Positions 17,938 through 27,419 of a stretch of 64,000 nt of DNA are shown piece by piece. The DNA is taken from NCBI GenBank assembly GCA_025057015.1, contig JANWYG010000010.1, forward strand, positions 218,506 through 282,505. The letters are read 5' to 3'. The notes under the pieces are model-generated. The model saw nothing but the letters and a program-made list of their open reading frames with translations, was not told the DNA's origin and did no database searches. The translations under genes were made by a program, and so were the position numbers. This DNA is from Blastocatellia bacterium. GTDB taxonomy: Bacteria > Acidobacteriota > Blastocatellia > Chloracidobacteriales > JADJPF01. Numbering within the stretch: the first letter of the stretch is position 1; each line of letters opens with the position of its first letter.

Positions 17938-19494
17938 TTGGAAAAGGCAACGGTTGCGATAGATACGGCAGCACCTATAGAGCTTGGCAAGTATTTGAAA
18001 TACGAGGAGTATCTGTTGCCGATATGTGTAGCTCTGGTGATACTGCTGGATCTGGTGGCAAGTGCGGGAAGTTTTGTCTTGGCATATTGGTTGAGGCAGG
18101 GCGAGCCTGTATTTGTAGTTCCCGTAGGTAAGATTTTCCCTGCAGATATAACAGACAATTTTAGACCTTATTTCAGCGTGCTTATATTTATTCCGTTCGT
18201 TAGGATTCTGTTGCTGCGCCACTACGATTTATATCGGTTACGTGGAGAATTTTCTATCATACAAGACTTCATCAACATATTAAAAGCTACTACCGTAGGG
18301 TCGCTTGTAATCACTTCGATTGCCTTTCTTTACCGAGGGGGCGTCGAATTTCGGGACTTTTCTTACTCGCGGCTGGTTTTTATCTATGATTGGGGTTTAG
18401 TCTTTTCTGCTTTGTTCTTGATTAGATTTTTTTTGAGGACAGCACAGACTATTTACAGGCGCTGGTCGGGAAATCTAATACCTACGCTGGTGGTTGGTAC
18501 GGGCAAGAATGCAGAGGTGTGCATAGGCGAATTGCTAGAGCGGCCTAGGTTGGGCTACCGCGTAGTTGGCGTGCTTACTGCTGATGGTGAGCCGCAGCCT
18601 AAGGTGTTCGAAGGTGTACCTGTTTTAGGGAGTTTTAGGGATTTGCCTGCACTTGCGCGGCAGTATGCCATACGCGAGGTGCTGATTACGGATGAGCGCA
18701 TTAGCCCGGACCTGATCTTTCAAGCGATAATGAAGTGTGGTCGCAAACACAGGGTAGACTTTCGTGTTGTACCAAACTTGTTTAACTGCTTGCCTAGGAA
18801 GACGGGTGTCGAGCAAGTAGGCTCGCTGCCTATGATAAAACTTTTCGAAGAACCGTTGCGCGGGCCAAATCGCTTTCTCAAGCGTGCCATGGACTTGGTT
18901 CTATCTGTTATAGCTATAGTGTTTGGTGCGCCGGTATGGCTTGCGGTGATGCTGCTGATAAAACTTGATTCACGCGGGCCTGCAATTTACGCTCAGGAGC
19001 GCGTGGGAATGGACGGGAGGATTTTTCGGGCTTACAAGTTTCGCTCGATGTACCACAACTCGGACGAGTCTCTTCATAGACAACTTATGGAGAAGACGAT
19101 CAGAGGTGAAGCAGCTAACCAAGGTACTGCGGAAAAGCCAATTTACGGTAAAGTCAAAGATGATCCACGCATTACTCGTGTTGGAGCGTTTATCAGAAAG
19201 TACAGCCTTGATGAACTGCCGCAAGTATTGAATGTTCTCAAAGGAGAGATGAGCTTCGTTGGCCCTCGTCCGCCTATTCCTTATGAAGTTGAGCATTATG
19301 AGGAATGGCATAGAGCACGTTTTCAGGTCAAGCCGGGTATAACTGGTCTGTGGCAGGTTTCTGGACGCAACAGGTTGAATTTCGAGCAGATGGTCAAGCT
19401 TGATATCTATTACATAGAAAACTGGTCGCTATGGCTTGACATAAAGATTTTGTTTAAGACGGTACCGGTAGTTCTCAAGGGTGATGCATGCTGA
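17938..19494 (+). CDS. Polyprenyl-phosphate sugar-1-phosphate transferase (WcaJ/WbaP-like)
   Basis: 518 residues from TTG 17938, chosen because CAGGAG (17926-17931) is 6 nt before it; an in-frame TTG at 17932 touches that site. Four N-terminal membrane helices are followed by a Rossmann-like domain ([20 protein letters not shown]) and a last helix at about 318-340. The catalytic bacterial sugar transferase domain then shows [32 protein letters not shown] and [14 protein letters not shown]. It transfers a sugar-1-phosphate to undecaprenyl phosphate, the first step of exopolysaccharide or O-unit assembly. It is coupled to the upstream gene and overlaps xdhC. Confidence 0.93.
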   Translation: MEKATVAIDTAAPIELGKYLKYEEYLLPICVALVILLDLVASAGSFVLAYWLRQGEPVFVVPVGKIFPADITDNFRPYFSVLIFIPFVRILLLRHYDLYRLRGEFSIIQDFINILKATTVGSLVITSIAFLYRGGVEFRDFSYSRLVFIYDWGLVFSALFLIRFFLRTAQTIYRRWSGNLIPTLVVGTGKNAEVCIGELLERPRLGYRVVGVLTADGEPQPKVFEGVPVLGSFRDLPALARQYAIREVLITDERISPDLIFQAIMKCGRKHRVDFRVVPNLFNCLPRKTGVEQVGSLPMIKLFEEPLRGPNRFLKRAMDLVLSVIAIVFGAPVWLAVMLLIKLDSRGPAIYAQERVGMDGRIFRAYKFRSMYHNSDESLHRQLMEKTIRGEAANQGTAEKPIYGKVKDDPRITRVGAFIRKYSLDELPQVLNVLKGEMSFVGPRPPIPYEVEHYEEWHRARFQVKPGITGLWQVSGRNRLNFEQMVKLDIYYIENWSLWLDIKILFKTVPVVLKGDAC

Positions 19495-20278
19495 GCATTT
19501 GCATGAGTTAAACCGTGCGTTAGCTTGTGGCAAGCGGGTAATCTCGGCTACTGTTATAGAAGCGGCTGCTGGTCTGGAAGTTGGGGCTAGGCTGTTAGTG
19601 TTTGAAGATGGCCGTCGGCTTGGTTCGCTAGGGAATGAAAGGCTAGACGAACAGCTATGTCGCTACCTAGATGAGCATACAGTGGTTGAGGATGTTAGGG
19701 TTATTCCGCTTGAGGCTCTCGGCGAGCTGTTTCCAGCCCGGATTGTGGTAGAGCTGCTATTGCCCAAACCTAGGCTAGTTATTTGCGGTGCTGGACATAT
19801 AGCGCGTGCGTTAGCGCAGATGGCGCTCGTGTTAGAATACGCAGTTGTTGTCGTGGATGACAGGGCTGAGTTTGCTAGTAGACGGTTTTTTCCTGATGAA
19901 CGTATAACTCTGCTAGTAGGAAATTTTTACGAAGTACTTAGCCAGCTAGACGTTTCCGAGTCTTCTGCATGCGTAATAGTTACGCGAGGCCATAGCCATG
20001 ATGAAAGTTGTCTTAGGGTTTTGCTAAAGACGAGACCAGGTTATATAGGTATGATTGGTAGCAGTAGGCGAGTTCGGCTAGTCAAGGATAAGCTGCTGGC
20101 CGAGGGTTTTGCCAAAGAACTGCTTGATAAGCTTTATGCTCCTATAGGGCTCGATATAGGAGCCCGCACGCCTCAAGAGATAGCGCTGGCTATACTTTCG
20201 GAGATAGTCTTGGTGAAAAATTGCCCCCAACCGAAGGAAGTGGTGGGCTGTAGGCCGCTTTCACTTGTAATTCGTTAG
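19484..20278 (+). CDS. xdhC: XdhC/CoxI family protein (molybdenum-enzyme maturation factor)
   Basis: 264 residues from ATG 19484, overlapping the end of the sugar transferase gene. The N-terminal XdhC domain (EAAAGLEVGARLLVFEDG) is followed by the Rossmann domain with RLVICGAGHIARALAQMA and the conserved VIVTRGHSHDESCLR, then GMIGSSRRV and PIGLDIGARTPQEIALAI. Family members bind molybdenum cofactor and insert it, sulfurated, into xanthine dehydrogenase-like enzymes. No molybdenum hydroxylase gene lies in this window, so its place among polysaccharide genes is odd. Confidence in the family is high, in the partner none. Confidence 0.88.
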   Translation: MHAEHLHELNRALACGKRVISATVIEAAAGLEVGARLLVFEDGRRLGSLGNERLDEQLCRYLDEHTVVEDVRVIPLEALGELFPARIVVELLLPKPRLVICGAGHIARALAQMALVLEYAVVVVDDRAEFASRRFFPDERITLLVGNFYEVLSQLDVSESSACVIVTRGHSHDESCLRVLLKTRPGYIGMIGSSRRVRLVKDKLLAEGFAKELLDKLYAPIGLDIGARTPQEIALAILSEIVLVKNCPQPKEVVGCRPLSLVIR

Positions 20279-20347
20279 GAAAGTACTGTTTCCGATGCAA
20301 GAGCATATGGTAAACTGGTACGAGAATCTTTTTCCGACAAATCCGCT

Positions 20348-22369
20348 ATGAAATACTGTCCTGTATGTAAAAATTGCTACGAGGATGCCGAGGAGCGTTG
20401 CAGCAAGGAAGGTTTTTATCTGTTAGAGGCATTTCCGGGCGAGCGGATCGTGGATGGCAAATATCGTATAGATGCTCTGATAGGGCAAGGTGGAATGGGT
20501 ACGGTCTATCGTGCGACGCATCTGGAGCTGGATCGCGTCATAGCGCTTAAGGTAGTGTTGCCTGATTTTGTTTCTAGTTCAGAGACTTTAGAGCGCTTTC
20601 GGCGTGAAGCACGTGCTGCAGCTCGGCTCAACCATCCGAACGTGATCACTATTTATGATTTTGGAGTTTTGCAAAGTGGTCGAGCGTATCTTGCTATGGA
20701 GCTACTTACCGGAAGATCTTTGCGCGAAGAGATAGAGAAACACGGTTACCTGTCCCCTGAGCGAGTATTGCAGTTGCTAAAGCCTGTCTGCGAGGCAGTC
20801 CAAGCAGCACATAACGCTGGTGTAATACATAGAGACCTTAAGCCAGACAATATAGTAATAGAAGTGAATGAGTTCGGCACTGAAACGGTCAAAGTAGTTG
20901 ACTTTGGTATAGCAAAACTCAAAGAGACATCGGGACAGAAGCTAAATTCACTGACAGGGCCAGGTCTTGTTATGGGCACGCCTCACTATATGTCTCCTGA
21001 ACAGTGCAAAGGTGAAGATCTGGATCCCAGGTCTGATGTGTATTCGCTAGGCGTGATGCTATATGAAATGCTATGTGGTCAAGTCCCGTTTGATGCCCCT
21101 ACCCCTTCGGCGGTGATAATACAGCACGCTATAGATCCTCCGCAGCGGCTGAGTTTGAGGCGTAAGGACATACCGCCGAAAGTGGAAGAAGTAGTGATGA
21201 AAGCATTGTCTAAGAGTAGGCACGCGCGTCAACAGACGGTCAGACAGTTGTATGAGGAGCTACATTCTGCAGTGCACTCTGAATCCAAGCTAGTAGGTGG
21301 CGTCGATGTCGATAAGGTAATGCAGAGACAAAACACTTCGCTGATGACTCCTTCTCCTAGTCAATCGGTTGGAGATGGACAACGAACTCTGCCAGATGGG
21401 CTTAATAGAGTCCCTAGCGAACTTGATAGTGAGGCTGAACTGCTGAGAAGACTACAGTCTGGACAAGTTGCAGAGTTAGTTTTGGCAGGTGAACTGCTTG
21501 GGCATGAACATGTGATAAGAGCTATGTGTTATGTGCCTGGACGACAGCGAATGGTCTCCGGTAGTTCCGACGGAGTGATAAAGATATGGGATCTACAAAA
21601 AATGCAGGCTATAGGAACTCTGCTTGGCCACGAGTTGGCAGTTAATTCGCTTGCGGTGTCTCCCGATGGTTTGATAGTGGTTTCAGCCAGTTCAGATGGT
21701 TCTCTAAGGCTTTGGAGTTTGCAGAAGGAAGCTGAACTGAAGAAGCTGCATGAGTATACCGGTGCTCTACGGGCAGTGGCTTTTTCTCCGAAAGGTCGCT
21801 TTGTTGCGGTTGCAAACGAGGATAACATAGATTTGTGGGAAGTAGACTCTGCAAAACAACTAGCCCAATTTGCAGGACATGCTAAGTTGGTCGAAGACGT
21901 AGAGTTTTCTAAAGATGGCCAGCTGATAGTTTCTGGTGGCGTAGATGGAACTATAAGATTTTGGTCCGTAGCAACTGCTAGCGAGGTAGGCGTCATTTCT
22001 TGTCTAGAACACTGCGTTAACGTGATTTCTACTTCTGTAGATTACATACTAGCTACTGGTGGCAAAGAGGGTGAGATAATCCTCTGGGATATGGCTACTC
22101 GAGCTCAGCTTACTGTGCTGAAAGGACACGAAGGAGCGATACGTGCGCTCGATTTCTCGCCTACGGGTGATTATCTGATTTCTGGAGACTGGGAGGGGGT
22201 AGTGAAAGTTTGGGATACTGCCACGGGTGAGCTCCTCGTGAGTGTAGAAGCCCATGAGGGGGCAGTGATGGCAGCGGTCTTCTCTCCTAGCGAGGAACAA
22301 GTGGCTACAGGTGGCTACGACCAAGTAATAAAAGTTTGGGACTTTCGACATTTGCTCGAGGAGTTTTAA
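20348..22369 (+). CDS. Ser/Thr protein kinase with C-terminal seven-blade WD40 propeller
   Basis: 673 residues. The N-terminal zinc ribbon (CPVCKNCYEDAEERC) is followed by a Hanks-type kinase domain at about 35-300: glycine loop GQGGMGTVYRA, Lys68, catalytic HRDLKPDN with Asp163, and DFG with Asp185. The activation segment has MGTPHYMSPEQ. After a Ser/Thr-rich linker, seven WD40 repeats run from ~381 to the end (for example SGSSDGVIKIWDL, SGGVDGTIRFWS, TGGYDQVIKVWDF). No membrane helix is visible, so it is a cytosolic kinase with a protein-binding propeller. All catalytic residues are present. An extended -10 (TGgTAAACT, 20308-20316) with weak -35 precedes it; no Shine-Dalgarno is evident. 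Confidence 0.93.
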   Translation: MKYCPVCKNCYEDAEERCSKEGFYLLEAFPGERIVDGKYRIDALIGQGGMGTVYRATHLELDRVIALKVVLPDFVSSSETLERFRREARAAARLNHPNVITIYDFGVLQSGRAYLAMELLTGRSLREEIEKHGYLSPERVLQLLKPVCEAVQAAHNAGVIHRDLKPDNIVIEVNEFGTETVKVVDFGIAKLKETSGQKLNSLTGPGLVMGTPHYMSPEQCKGEDLDPRSDVYSLGVMLYEMLCGQVPFDAPTPSAVIIQHAIDPPQRLSLRRKDIPPKVEEVVMKALSKSRHARQQTVRQLYEELHSAVHSESKLVGGVDVDKVMQRQNTSLMTPSPSQSVGDGQRTLPDGLNRVPSELDSEAELLRRLQSGQVAELVLAGELLGHEHVIRAMCYVPGRQRMVSGSSDGVIKIWDLQKMQAIGTLLGHELAVNSLAVSPDGLIVVSASSDGSLRLWSLQKEAELKKLHEYTGALRAVAFSPKGRFVAVANEDNIDLWEVDSAKQLAQFAGHAKLVEDVEFSKDGQLIVSGGVDGTIRFWSVATASEVGVISCLEHCVNVISTSVDYILATGGKEGEIILWDMATRAQLTVLKGHEGAIRALDFSPTGDYLISGDWEGVVKVWDTATGELLVSVEAHEGAVMAAVFSPSEEQVATGGYDQVIKVWDFRHLLEEF

Positions 22370-22443
22370 GCTCTCAGGGCCATGAACTCCCTTTCTTCTC
22401 GTCAAGCAGGAGCTTCATATCCGCCTCTGTTGTATATGACTTT

Positions 22444-22471
22444 TTGAAAGCCTGTGTGTTTGGTATATTTA
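22444..22471 (+). promoter_or_regulatory. Sigma70-like promoter upstream of the hybrid histidine kinase
   Basis: TTGAAA (22444-22449) is separated by 16 nt from TATTTA (22466-22471). Transcription from about 22478 would give a short leader containing GCAAGG just before ATG 22497. Confidence 0.5.
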
Positions 22472-22496
22472 ACCTTTGCGGTAGGTTGCAAGGTTT

Positions 22497-25400
22497 ATGT
22501 TTAGAGTGCTTCTGCTTGCCTGTTTCTTTGTCCATGTTGCATTTGCAGGAACGCTAGGTCAACTTGCACGGCGAACCGTGTCGTTTGAGACTTTAGTGGG
22601 CTCTGCCGCAGTTACCGCCTTTGCACAGGCGCCAGACGGCTACATATGGATAGGTACTGCTGAAGCCGGACTAATGCGCTTTGACGGCATGGTCTTCGAA
22701 GTTTTTAATACCGCAAATGTAGAAGTCCTTCCTACGGAGAACATAACATCGCTTTGTGTCGCTGCCGACGGTACGCTCTGGATAGGTACTACTGGAGGAC
22801 TGCTGACCTATCGAAATAGGAAGTTCTCGCAGGAGTATTCGACAAAAAATGGCCTTCTTACGAACTTAGTCAAATCGGTGTATGAAGCTAGAGATGGTAC
22901 GCTTTGGGTGGCGACAGTTATGGATGGAGCTTACCAAGGTGGGCTTCATCGAATTAGGAATGGAGTCGTATCTACTTATACTGCTAAGGATGGCTTACCT
23001 AACGCCGATATATGGTCTCTCTACGAGAGCGATGATGGTACCCTGTGGCTTGCTACATATGGTGCTGGTCTAGTCAAATATGACGGCAAGTTCACCGTCT
23101 TTTCTACTGAAGATGGCTTGGCTGGTAATGATGTTCGTTCGGTGTGCCAGGATCCATCGGGGAGGCTCTGGATAGCGACACATGATGGCGGACTTTCAAG
23201 TTACAGCGAAGGTAAGTTCAAAAACTACACTACTGCTGATGGACTCTCTTCAAACCAGCTATTGAAAGTGCTTTGGCACAATAATGCTCTCTGGATAGGA
23301 ACTACTGCGGGAGGCTTGAATCGTTTTGTCGGTGGGCGCTTCGAGTCGCTAGGTGTCGAAGATGGATTGCCAGACAGTTCTGTAGGAGCTATGTTTGCCG
23401 ACAGCGAAGGTAATCTCTGGTTAGGCCTGCCTGGAGCTCTCTATGCCTTGCGTGAGGGAGTGTTTACTTCCTACACAACTAGGGAAGGTCTAGCTTTCGA
23501 CTTAGTCTGCCCTGTGACTCCCTCGCAGCAGGGAGGGCTGTGGATAGGGACTTTTGGCGGAGGCTTGAGTAGGTTTAAAGACGGCGTCTTTAAGAACTAT
23601 ACGATTAAAGATGGGTTACCTAGTAACAAAATCAATTCTCTTTTGGAAGCAGAAGATGGCTTGCTTTGGATAGGCACTTACGATGCTGGACTTTGTAGTT
23701 TTGATGGAAAAGCCTTTAAGCTGTACCCTTCAGTAAAGGCTAAGACAATCAAAACGATACATAGCAGCGGCTCAGCACTTTGGGTAGGTACAGACGGTCA
23801 CGGAATATACAGACTGAGTGGTAGCTCGGATGAAAGCCAAGTGGACAACTTAACTGTTGCAGATGGGCTGGCAAGCAACGTCGTCATTGTAATCATAGAT
23901 GATGGGCAAGGGGGACTGTGGATAGGTACCGATGGTGCAGGCCTAAGTCATTATGATGGTAACGGTTTCAAAAACTATACTACAGCCGATGGGCTTGTTG
24001 GTAATAAGGTCTGGGCACTTTATCTAGATACCGATGGGACGCTCTGGATAGGTACCGATACGGGTCTAAGTGTCCTGCGCAACGGCAATTTCTATAACGT
24101 TACTCGTAAAGATGGCCTGCTAGCAGAATCGGTTAATCAGATACTGGATGACGGTCTGGGCAACCTCTGGTTCAGTTCTCCGCGAGGAATCTACAGAATT
24201 GCGAAAGATAACCTTGAAGCTTTTTTTAGCCATAGGTCTACTTCTCTTGATATCGTAAGTTATGGTCGCGAAGATGGCATGGTAAGCGAACAGTGCAGCA
24301 GGTGGTTTCAACCTGCTGGCTGCAAAACTCCAGATGGTAGGCTTTGGTTTCCTACTATAAAAGGGCTTGTTAGTATTGAGTTAGCTCACTCGGCGGAAGA
24401 GTTGATGCCTCCGAAGTGTTTCATAGAATCTTTAGTAGTGGATGGCATGAAGTTTGACTTTTCTAGCGATATCGAACTTCTTGCTGATATGTCTAGGATA
24501 GAGTTTCACTATGGTTGTCCATCTTTTACTTCGCCGGAAAAGATTGTATTTCGCTATAAACTCGAAGGTTTTGACAGTGACTGGAGAGAGAGGCGTAATA
24601 GCAGCCGGTATGTGAGCTACACTAATCTGCCTCCTGGTGACTATGTCTTTAAACTGCTTGCCCGCAGGCCTGGTGGCAAGTGGAGCACTGTAGGAGTCTC
24701 TCGTCACCTGCGACTATATGTGCCGTGGTGGAAAAGCCGGCAAGCAGTCGTTGTATACATTTTGGCTGTTCCAGTGCTTGTTGGTGGGGTGTTGTTTTTG
24801 CGCGTGCGGACGCTGCGCAAGATCAACCTAGAACTCGAAGCAAAAGTTGCAGAACAAACTGCTGCTTTGTCTATAAAGGTAGCAGAATTGCAGCGTTCAG
24901 AGAGGTTATTTGAGGCGTTCATGGTGAACTTGCCGGCTTTGAGTTACATGAAAGACAAAGACGGCCGGTATGTTTATGTCAATCGAATGATCGGCAAGTT
25001 TGCTGGATTTAGTGCCCAGCAAATATTAGGCAAGACTGACAGGGAAATCTTTTCTCAGAGTTTTGCTGAGGTCTTCCAAGAAAATGACCGTCGAGTGCTT
25101 GAAGCTTTATCTCCTATGCAGTTCGTCGAATCATTCTTGGCTCCCGAAGGTGAAAAGTATCTGTTATCTGTTAAGTTTCCTATACCGACTGAAGAAGGTA
25201 CCACTTTGGGAGGTATTTCGCTTGATATCTCTGAACGGATGAGGCTTGAAAGGGAACTACTTGCTGCAAATCATCGGCTGAATACGATAATACAGGCGTC
25301 ACCGCTAGGAATAGTCATTTTTAGGCCGGATGGGACGGTACTGCGATGGAACAAGGCGGCTGAGCAAATCTATGGTTGGACCGAAGAAGAGATAACGTCT

Positions 25401-27191
25401 GGTGCGGCAAAGTGGATAGTTGCTGAAAACGTAAGCGCTGAAGTGCAAGGGTACATTGACAGACTTCTTGCAGGTGAGCGGCTAATCGAAGTGGAAATCG
25501 AGACAATACGTAAAGATGGCTCATGCATAGTTGTGCGACTGTCTGCCGTGGGGCTTGCCGATAGTAGCGGCAGGATAGAGTACATACTTGGCATAGTGAG
25601 CGATATGACAGAAAAGCGCAAGATGCGTGATGCTTTGCAGAGGGCAATGCAGGCTGCCGAAGAAGCTGCACGAGCTAAGAGTGATTTTTTGGCTAATATG
25701 AGCCATGAGATTCGCACTCCGATGAACGCAATAGTGGGGATGACTAGTCTTCTGTTAGAGACTGAACTTACGACTGAGCAACGCGAGTTTGCTTCTACTA
25801 TTCGTTCTAGCTGCGAGACGCTGCTTGCTATCATCAACGACATCTTGGACTTTTCTAAGATAGAGGCTGGTCAGCTAGAGCTTGAAGAAATTTCGTTTAA
25901 CTTGCAGGAAGCTATAGAAGAAGTATTAGATCTGTTGTCAGTACAAGCACGAACTAAGGGTTTGGAATTAGCTTATGTAGTCGAGGAAGGTGTACCTGAG
26001 TTTGTAGTGGGTGATCCTACGCGCATAAAGCAAGTGCTAGTAAATCTTATAGGGAATGCCATAAAGTTTACTGGAAGCGGAGAAGTGTCTTTATTGGTCA
26101 AAGTGTTGTCAAGTAATGATGCGCAGCGGGAGTTATATTTCTCCGTGAAGGACACTGGAATAGGGATACCTCAAGACCGCTTGAATTCGCTTTTTCAAGC
26201 ATTTACACAAGTTGATGCGTCGACGACGCGCAAGTATGGTGGAACTGGACTAGGCCTTGCGATAAGCCGCCGGCTGGTTGAGCTGATGGGTGGGAAGATA
26301 TGGGTTGAGAGCGAGTTAGGTAGAGGCTCTAACTTTCAGTTCACTGTGTCTATCCAGGCGGCATCTCGGCCAGCTGAATCTGCACTTGTGAGTGGCGATG
26401 GAACACTTGTAAACAAGAGGGTACTTGTTGTGGATGACAATGCCACTAGTAGGCGTATGCTCGAATTGCAGCTACAAAAGTGGGGAATGCAGGTACAGCT
26501 AGCGGCGTCAGGCCAAGAAGCACTGAAGCTGTTGGAGGACGGGAGCTTTGATCTATTGTTGCTTGATATGCAGATGCCTGATATGAATGGTCTAGAGCTA
26601 GCGAAGCAGATCAGTAATTGGCCAAAGCAGGTTTCTGCAAAGCTTGTTATGCTATCTTCTGTCGGACGGGTCAGAGGGCCTTTTGCGGCTTCGCTTGTAA
26701 AGCCTGTCAAAGCTGGACATTTGCGCGAGCTACTGTTAGAAGTTTTTGGAAGGGCTAGACGGCAGCACCTCAAGCAGACTCAACCCCAGCTGCCTAGGTT
26801 GTCCTCACTGAGAATACTTCTTGCAGAAGACAACCCTGTAAATCAAAAAGTTACGCTAAGGATGCTCGAACGTCTCGGTTATAGTGCCGATGTTGTGGCA
26901 AACGGGCAAGAAGCAGTGGATGCTTTACGTAGAAGGCAATATGATGTAGTGCTCATGGACGTACAAATGCCTGTAATGGATGGCTTTGAAGCAACCAGGA
27001 GAATAGTCGAGGAATGGGCTAAGGAGGCAAGACCGCGGATAGTTGCTCTGACAGCAGGTGTGCTGAAAAACGAACAAGAGGCCTGCTTTGCGGCAGGCAT
27101 GGACGACTTCTTAGGAAAGCCTATTCGTTTAGAAGATTTGAATGCAGTACTTGAACGTTGCAGCCGCTTACCTGAGCATCCGAACAGCTAG
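22497..27191 (+). CDS. Hybrid sensor histidine kinase with periplasmic propeller (HTCS-like)
   Basis: 1564 residues. A signal peptide (VLLLACFFVHVAFAGTLG) leads into a two-component-regulator propeller, with repeats such as DGTLWIGTTGGL and TADGLVGNKVWAL up to ~610. A Y_Y_Y domain follows (~640-735), then one membrane helix (~748-770), two PAS domains (from ~804 and ~928), HisKA with His1070 in MSHEIRTPMNAIVGM, and HATPase with LVNLIGNAIKFTG and GGTGLGLAISRRL. Two receivers follow, with Asp1357 (LLLLDMQMPDMNG) and Asp1488 (VLMDVQMPVMDG). Catalytic motifs are intact; there is no DNA-binding domain, so it is not a complete HTCS regulator. It likely senses an extracellular carbohydrate or polymer and passes phosphate to a separate partner. 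The location within a polysaccharide locus supports this. Confidence 0.93.
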   Translation: MFRVLLLACFFVHVAFAGTLGQLARRTVSFETLVGSAAVTAFAQAPDGYIWIGTAEAGLMRFDGMVFEVFNTANVEVLPTENITSLCVAADGTLWIGTTGGLLTYRNRKFSQEYSTKNGLLTNLVKSVYEARDGTLWVATVMDGAYQGGLHRIRNGVVSTYTAKDGLPNADIWSLYESDDGTLWLATYGAGLVKYDGKFTVFSTEDGLAGNDVRSVCQDPSGRLWIATHDGGLSSYSEGKFKNYTTADGLSSNQLLKVLWHNNALWIGTTAGGLNRFVGGRFESLGVEDGLPDSSVGAMFADSEGNLWLGLPGALYALREGVFTSYTTREGLAFDLVCPVTPSQQGGLWIGTFGGGLSRFKDGVFKNYTIKDGLPSNKINSLLEAEDGLLWIGTYDAGLCSFDGKAFKLYPSVKAKTIKTIHSSGSALWVGTDGHGIYRLSGSSDESQVDNLTVADGLASNVVIVIIDDGQGGLWIGTDGAGLSHYDGNGFKNYTTADGLVGNKVWALYLDTDGTLWIGTDTGLSVLRNGNFYNVTRKDGLLAESVNQILDDGLGNLWFSSPRGIYRIAKDNLEAFFSHRSTSLDIVSYGREDGMVSEQCSRWFQPAGCKTPDGRLWFPTIKGLVSIELAHSAEELMPPKCFIESLVVDGMKFDFSSDIELLADMSRIEFHYGCPSFTSPEKIVFRYKLEGFDSDWRERRNSSRYVSYTNLPPGDYVFKLLARRPGGKWSTVGVSRHLRLYVPWWKSRQAVVVYILAVPVLVGGVLFLRVRTLRKINLELEAKVAEQTAALSIKVAELQRSERLFEAFMVNLPALSYMKDKDGRYVYVNRMIGKFAGFSAQQILGKTDREIFSQSFAEVFQENDRRVLEALSPMQFVESFLAPEGEKYLLSVKFPIPTEEGTTLGGISLDISERMRLERELLAANHRLNTIIQASPLGIVIFRPDGTVLRWNKAAEQIYGWTEEEITSGAAKWIVAENVSAEVQGYIDRLLAGERLIEVEIETIRKDGSCIVVRLSAVGLADSSGRIEYILGIVSDMTEKRKMRDALQRAMQAAEEAARAKSDFLANMSHEIRTPMNAIVGMTSLLLETELTTEQREFASTIRSSCETLLAIINDILDFSKIEAGQLELEEISFNLQEAIEEVLDLLSVQARTKGLELAYVVEEGVPEFVVGDPTRIKQVLVNLIGNAIKFTGSGEVSLLVKVLSSNDAQRELYFSVKDTGIGIPQDRLNSLFQAFTQVDASTTRKYGGTGLGLAISRRLVELMGGKIWVESELGRGSNFQFTVSIQAASRPAESALVSGDGTLVNKRVLVVDDNATSRRMLELQLQKWGMQVQLAASGQEALKLLEDGSFDLLLLDMQMPDMNGLELAKQISNWPKQVSAKLVMLSSVGRVRGPFAASLVKPVKAGHLRELLLEVFGRARRQHLKQTQPQLPRLSSLRILLAEDNPVNQKVTLRMLERLGYSADVVANGQEAVDALRRRQYDVVLMDVQMPVMDGFEATRRIVEEWAKEARPRIVALTAGVLKNEQEACFAAGMDDFLGKPIRLEDLNAVLERCSRLPEHPNS

Positions 27192-27419
27192 CGTAAAAAA
27201 ACCCATAGACAAAGCATAAACGCTGAGAGTCACACCGCGTCCACCTACGGCATAAGACAATTCTAAAAGCAGTAAAGCTGCTACTACTGCCAAGAAGAAA
27301 GTAGCAAACGGATAAGTCGTAGCAAGCCTCGTCTTGGAAATTTTGCTACCAAGCAGTAGCCCAATTATTGTAGAAGCAGGCACTAGAAGGTACTTTGTCT
27401 GCTGTATGAAATCGAACAT
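27168..27419 (-). CDS. Small three-helix membrane protein, unknown function
   Basis: 83 residues with three hydrophobic segments (YLLVPASTIIGLLLG, ATFFLAVVAALLLLELSYAV, LSVYALSMGFFTLAVRML). It fills the otherwise empty interval between two plus-strand genes and overlaps the kinase gene by 24 bases. Its ATG (27419-27417) overlaps the ATG of the O-antigen-ligase-like gene on the other strand within the sequence CATG. An extended -10, TGgTATAAT, ends 7 nt before the ATG, so a leaderless mRNA is predicted. It could be a real small gene or a chance frame; hydrophobicity and promoter favour real. Confidence 0.55.
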   Translation of the reverse strand: MFDFIQQTKYLLVPASTIIGLLLGSKISKTRLATTYPFATFFLAVVAALLLLELSYAVGGRGVTLSVYALSMGFFTLAVRMLR

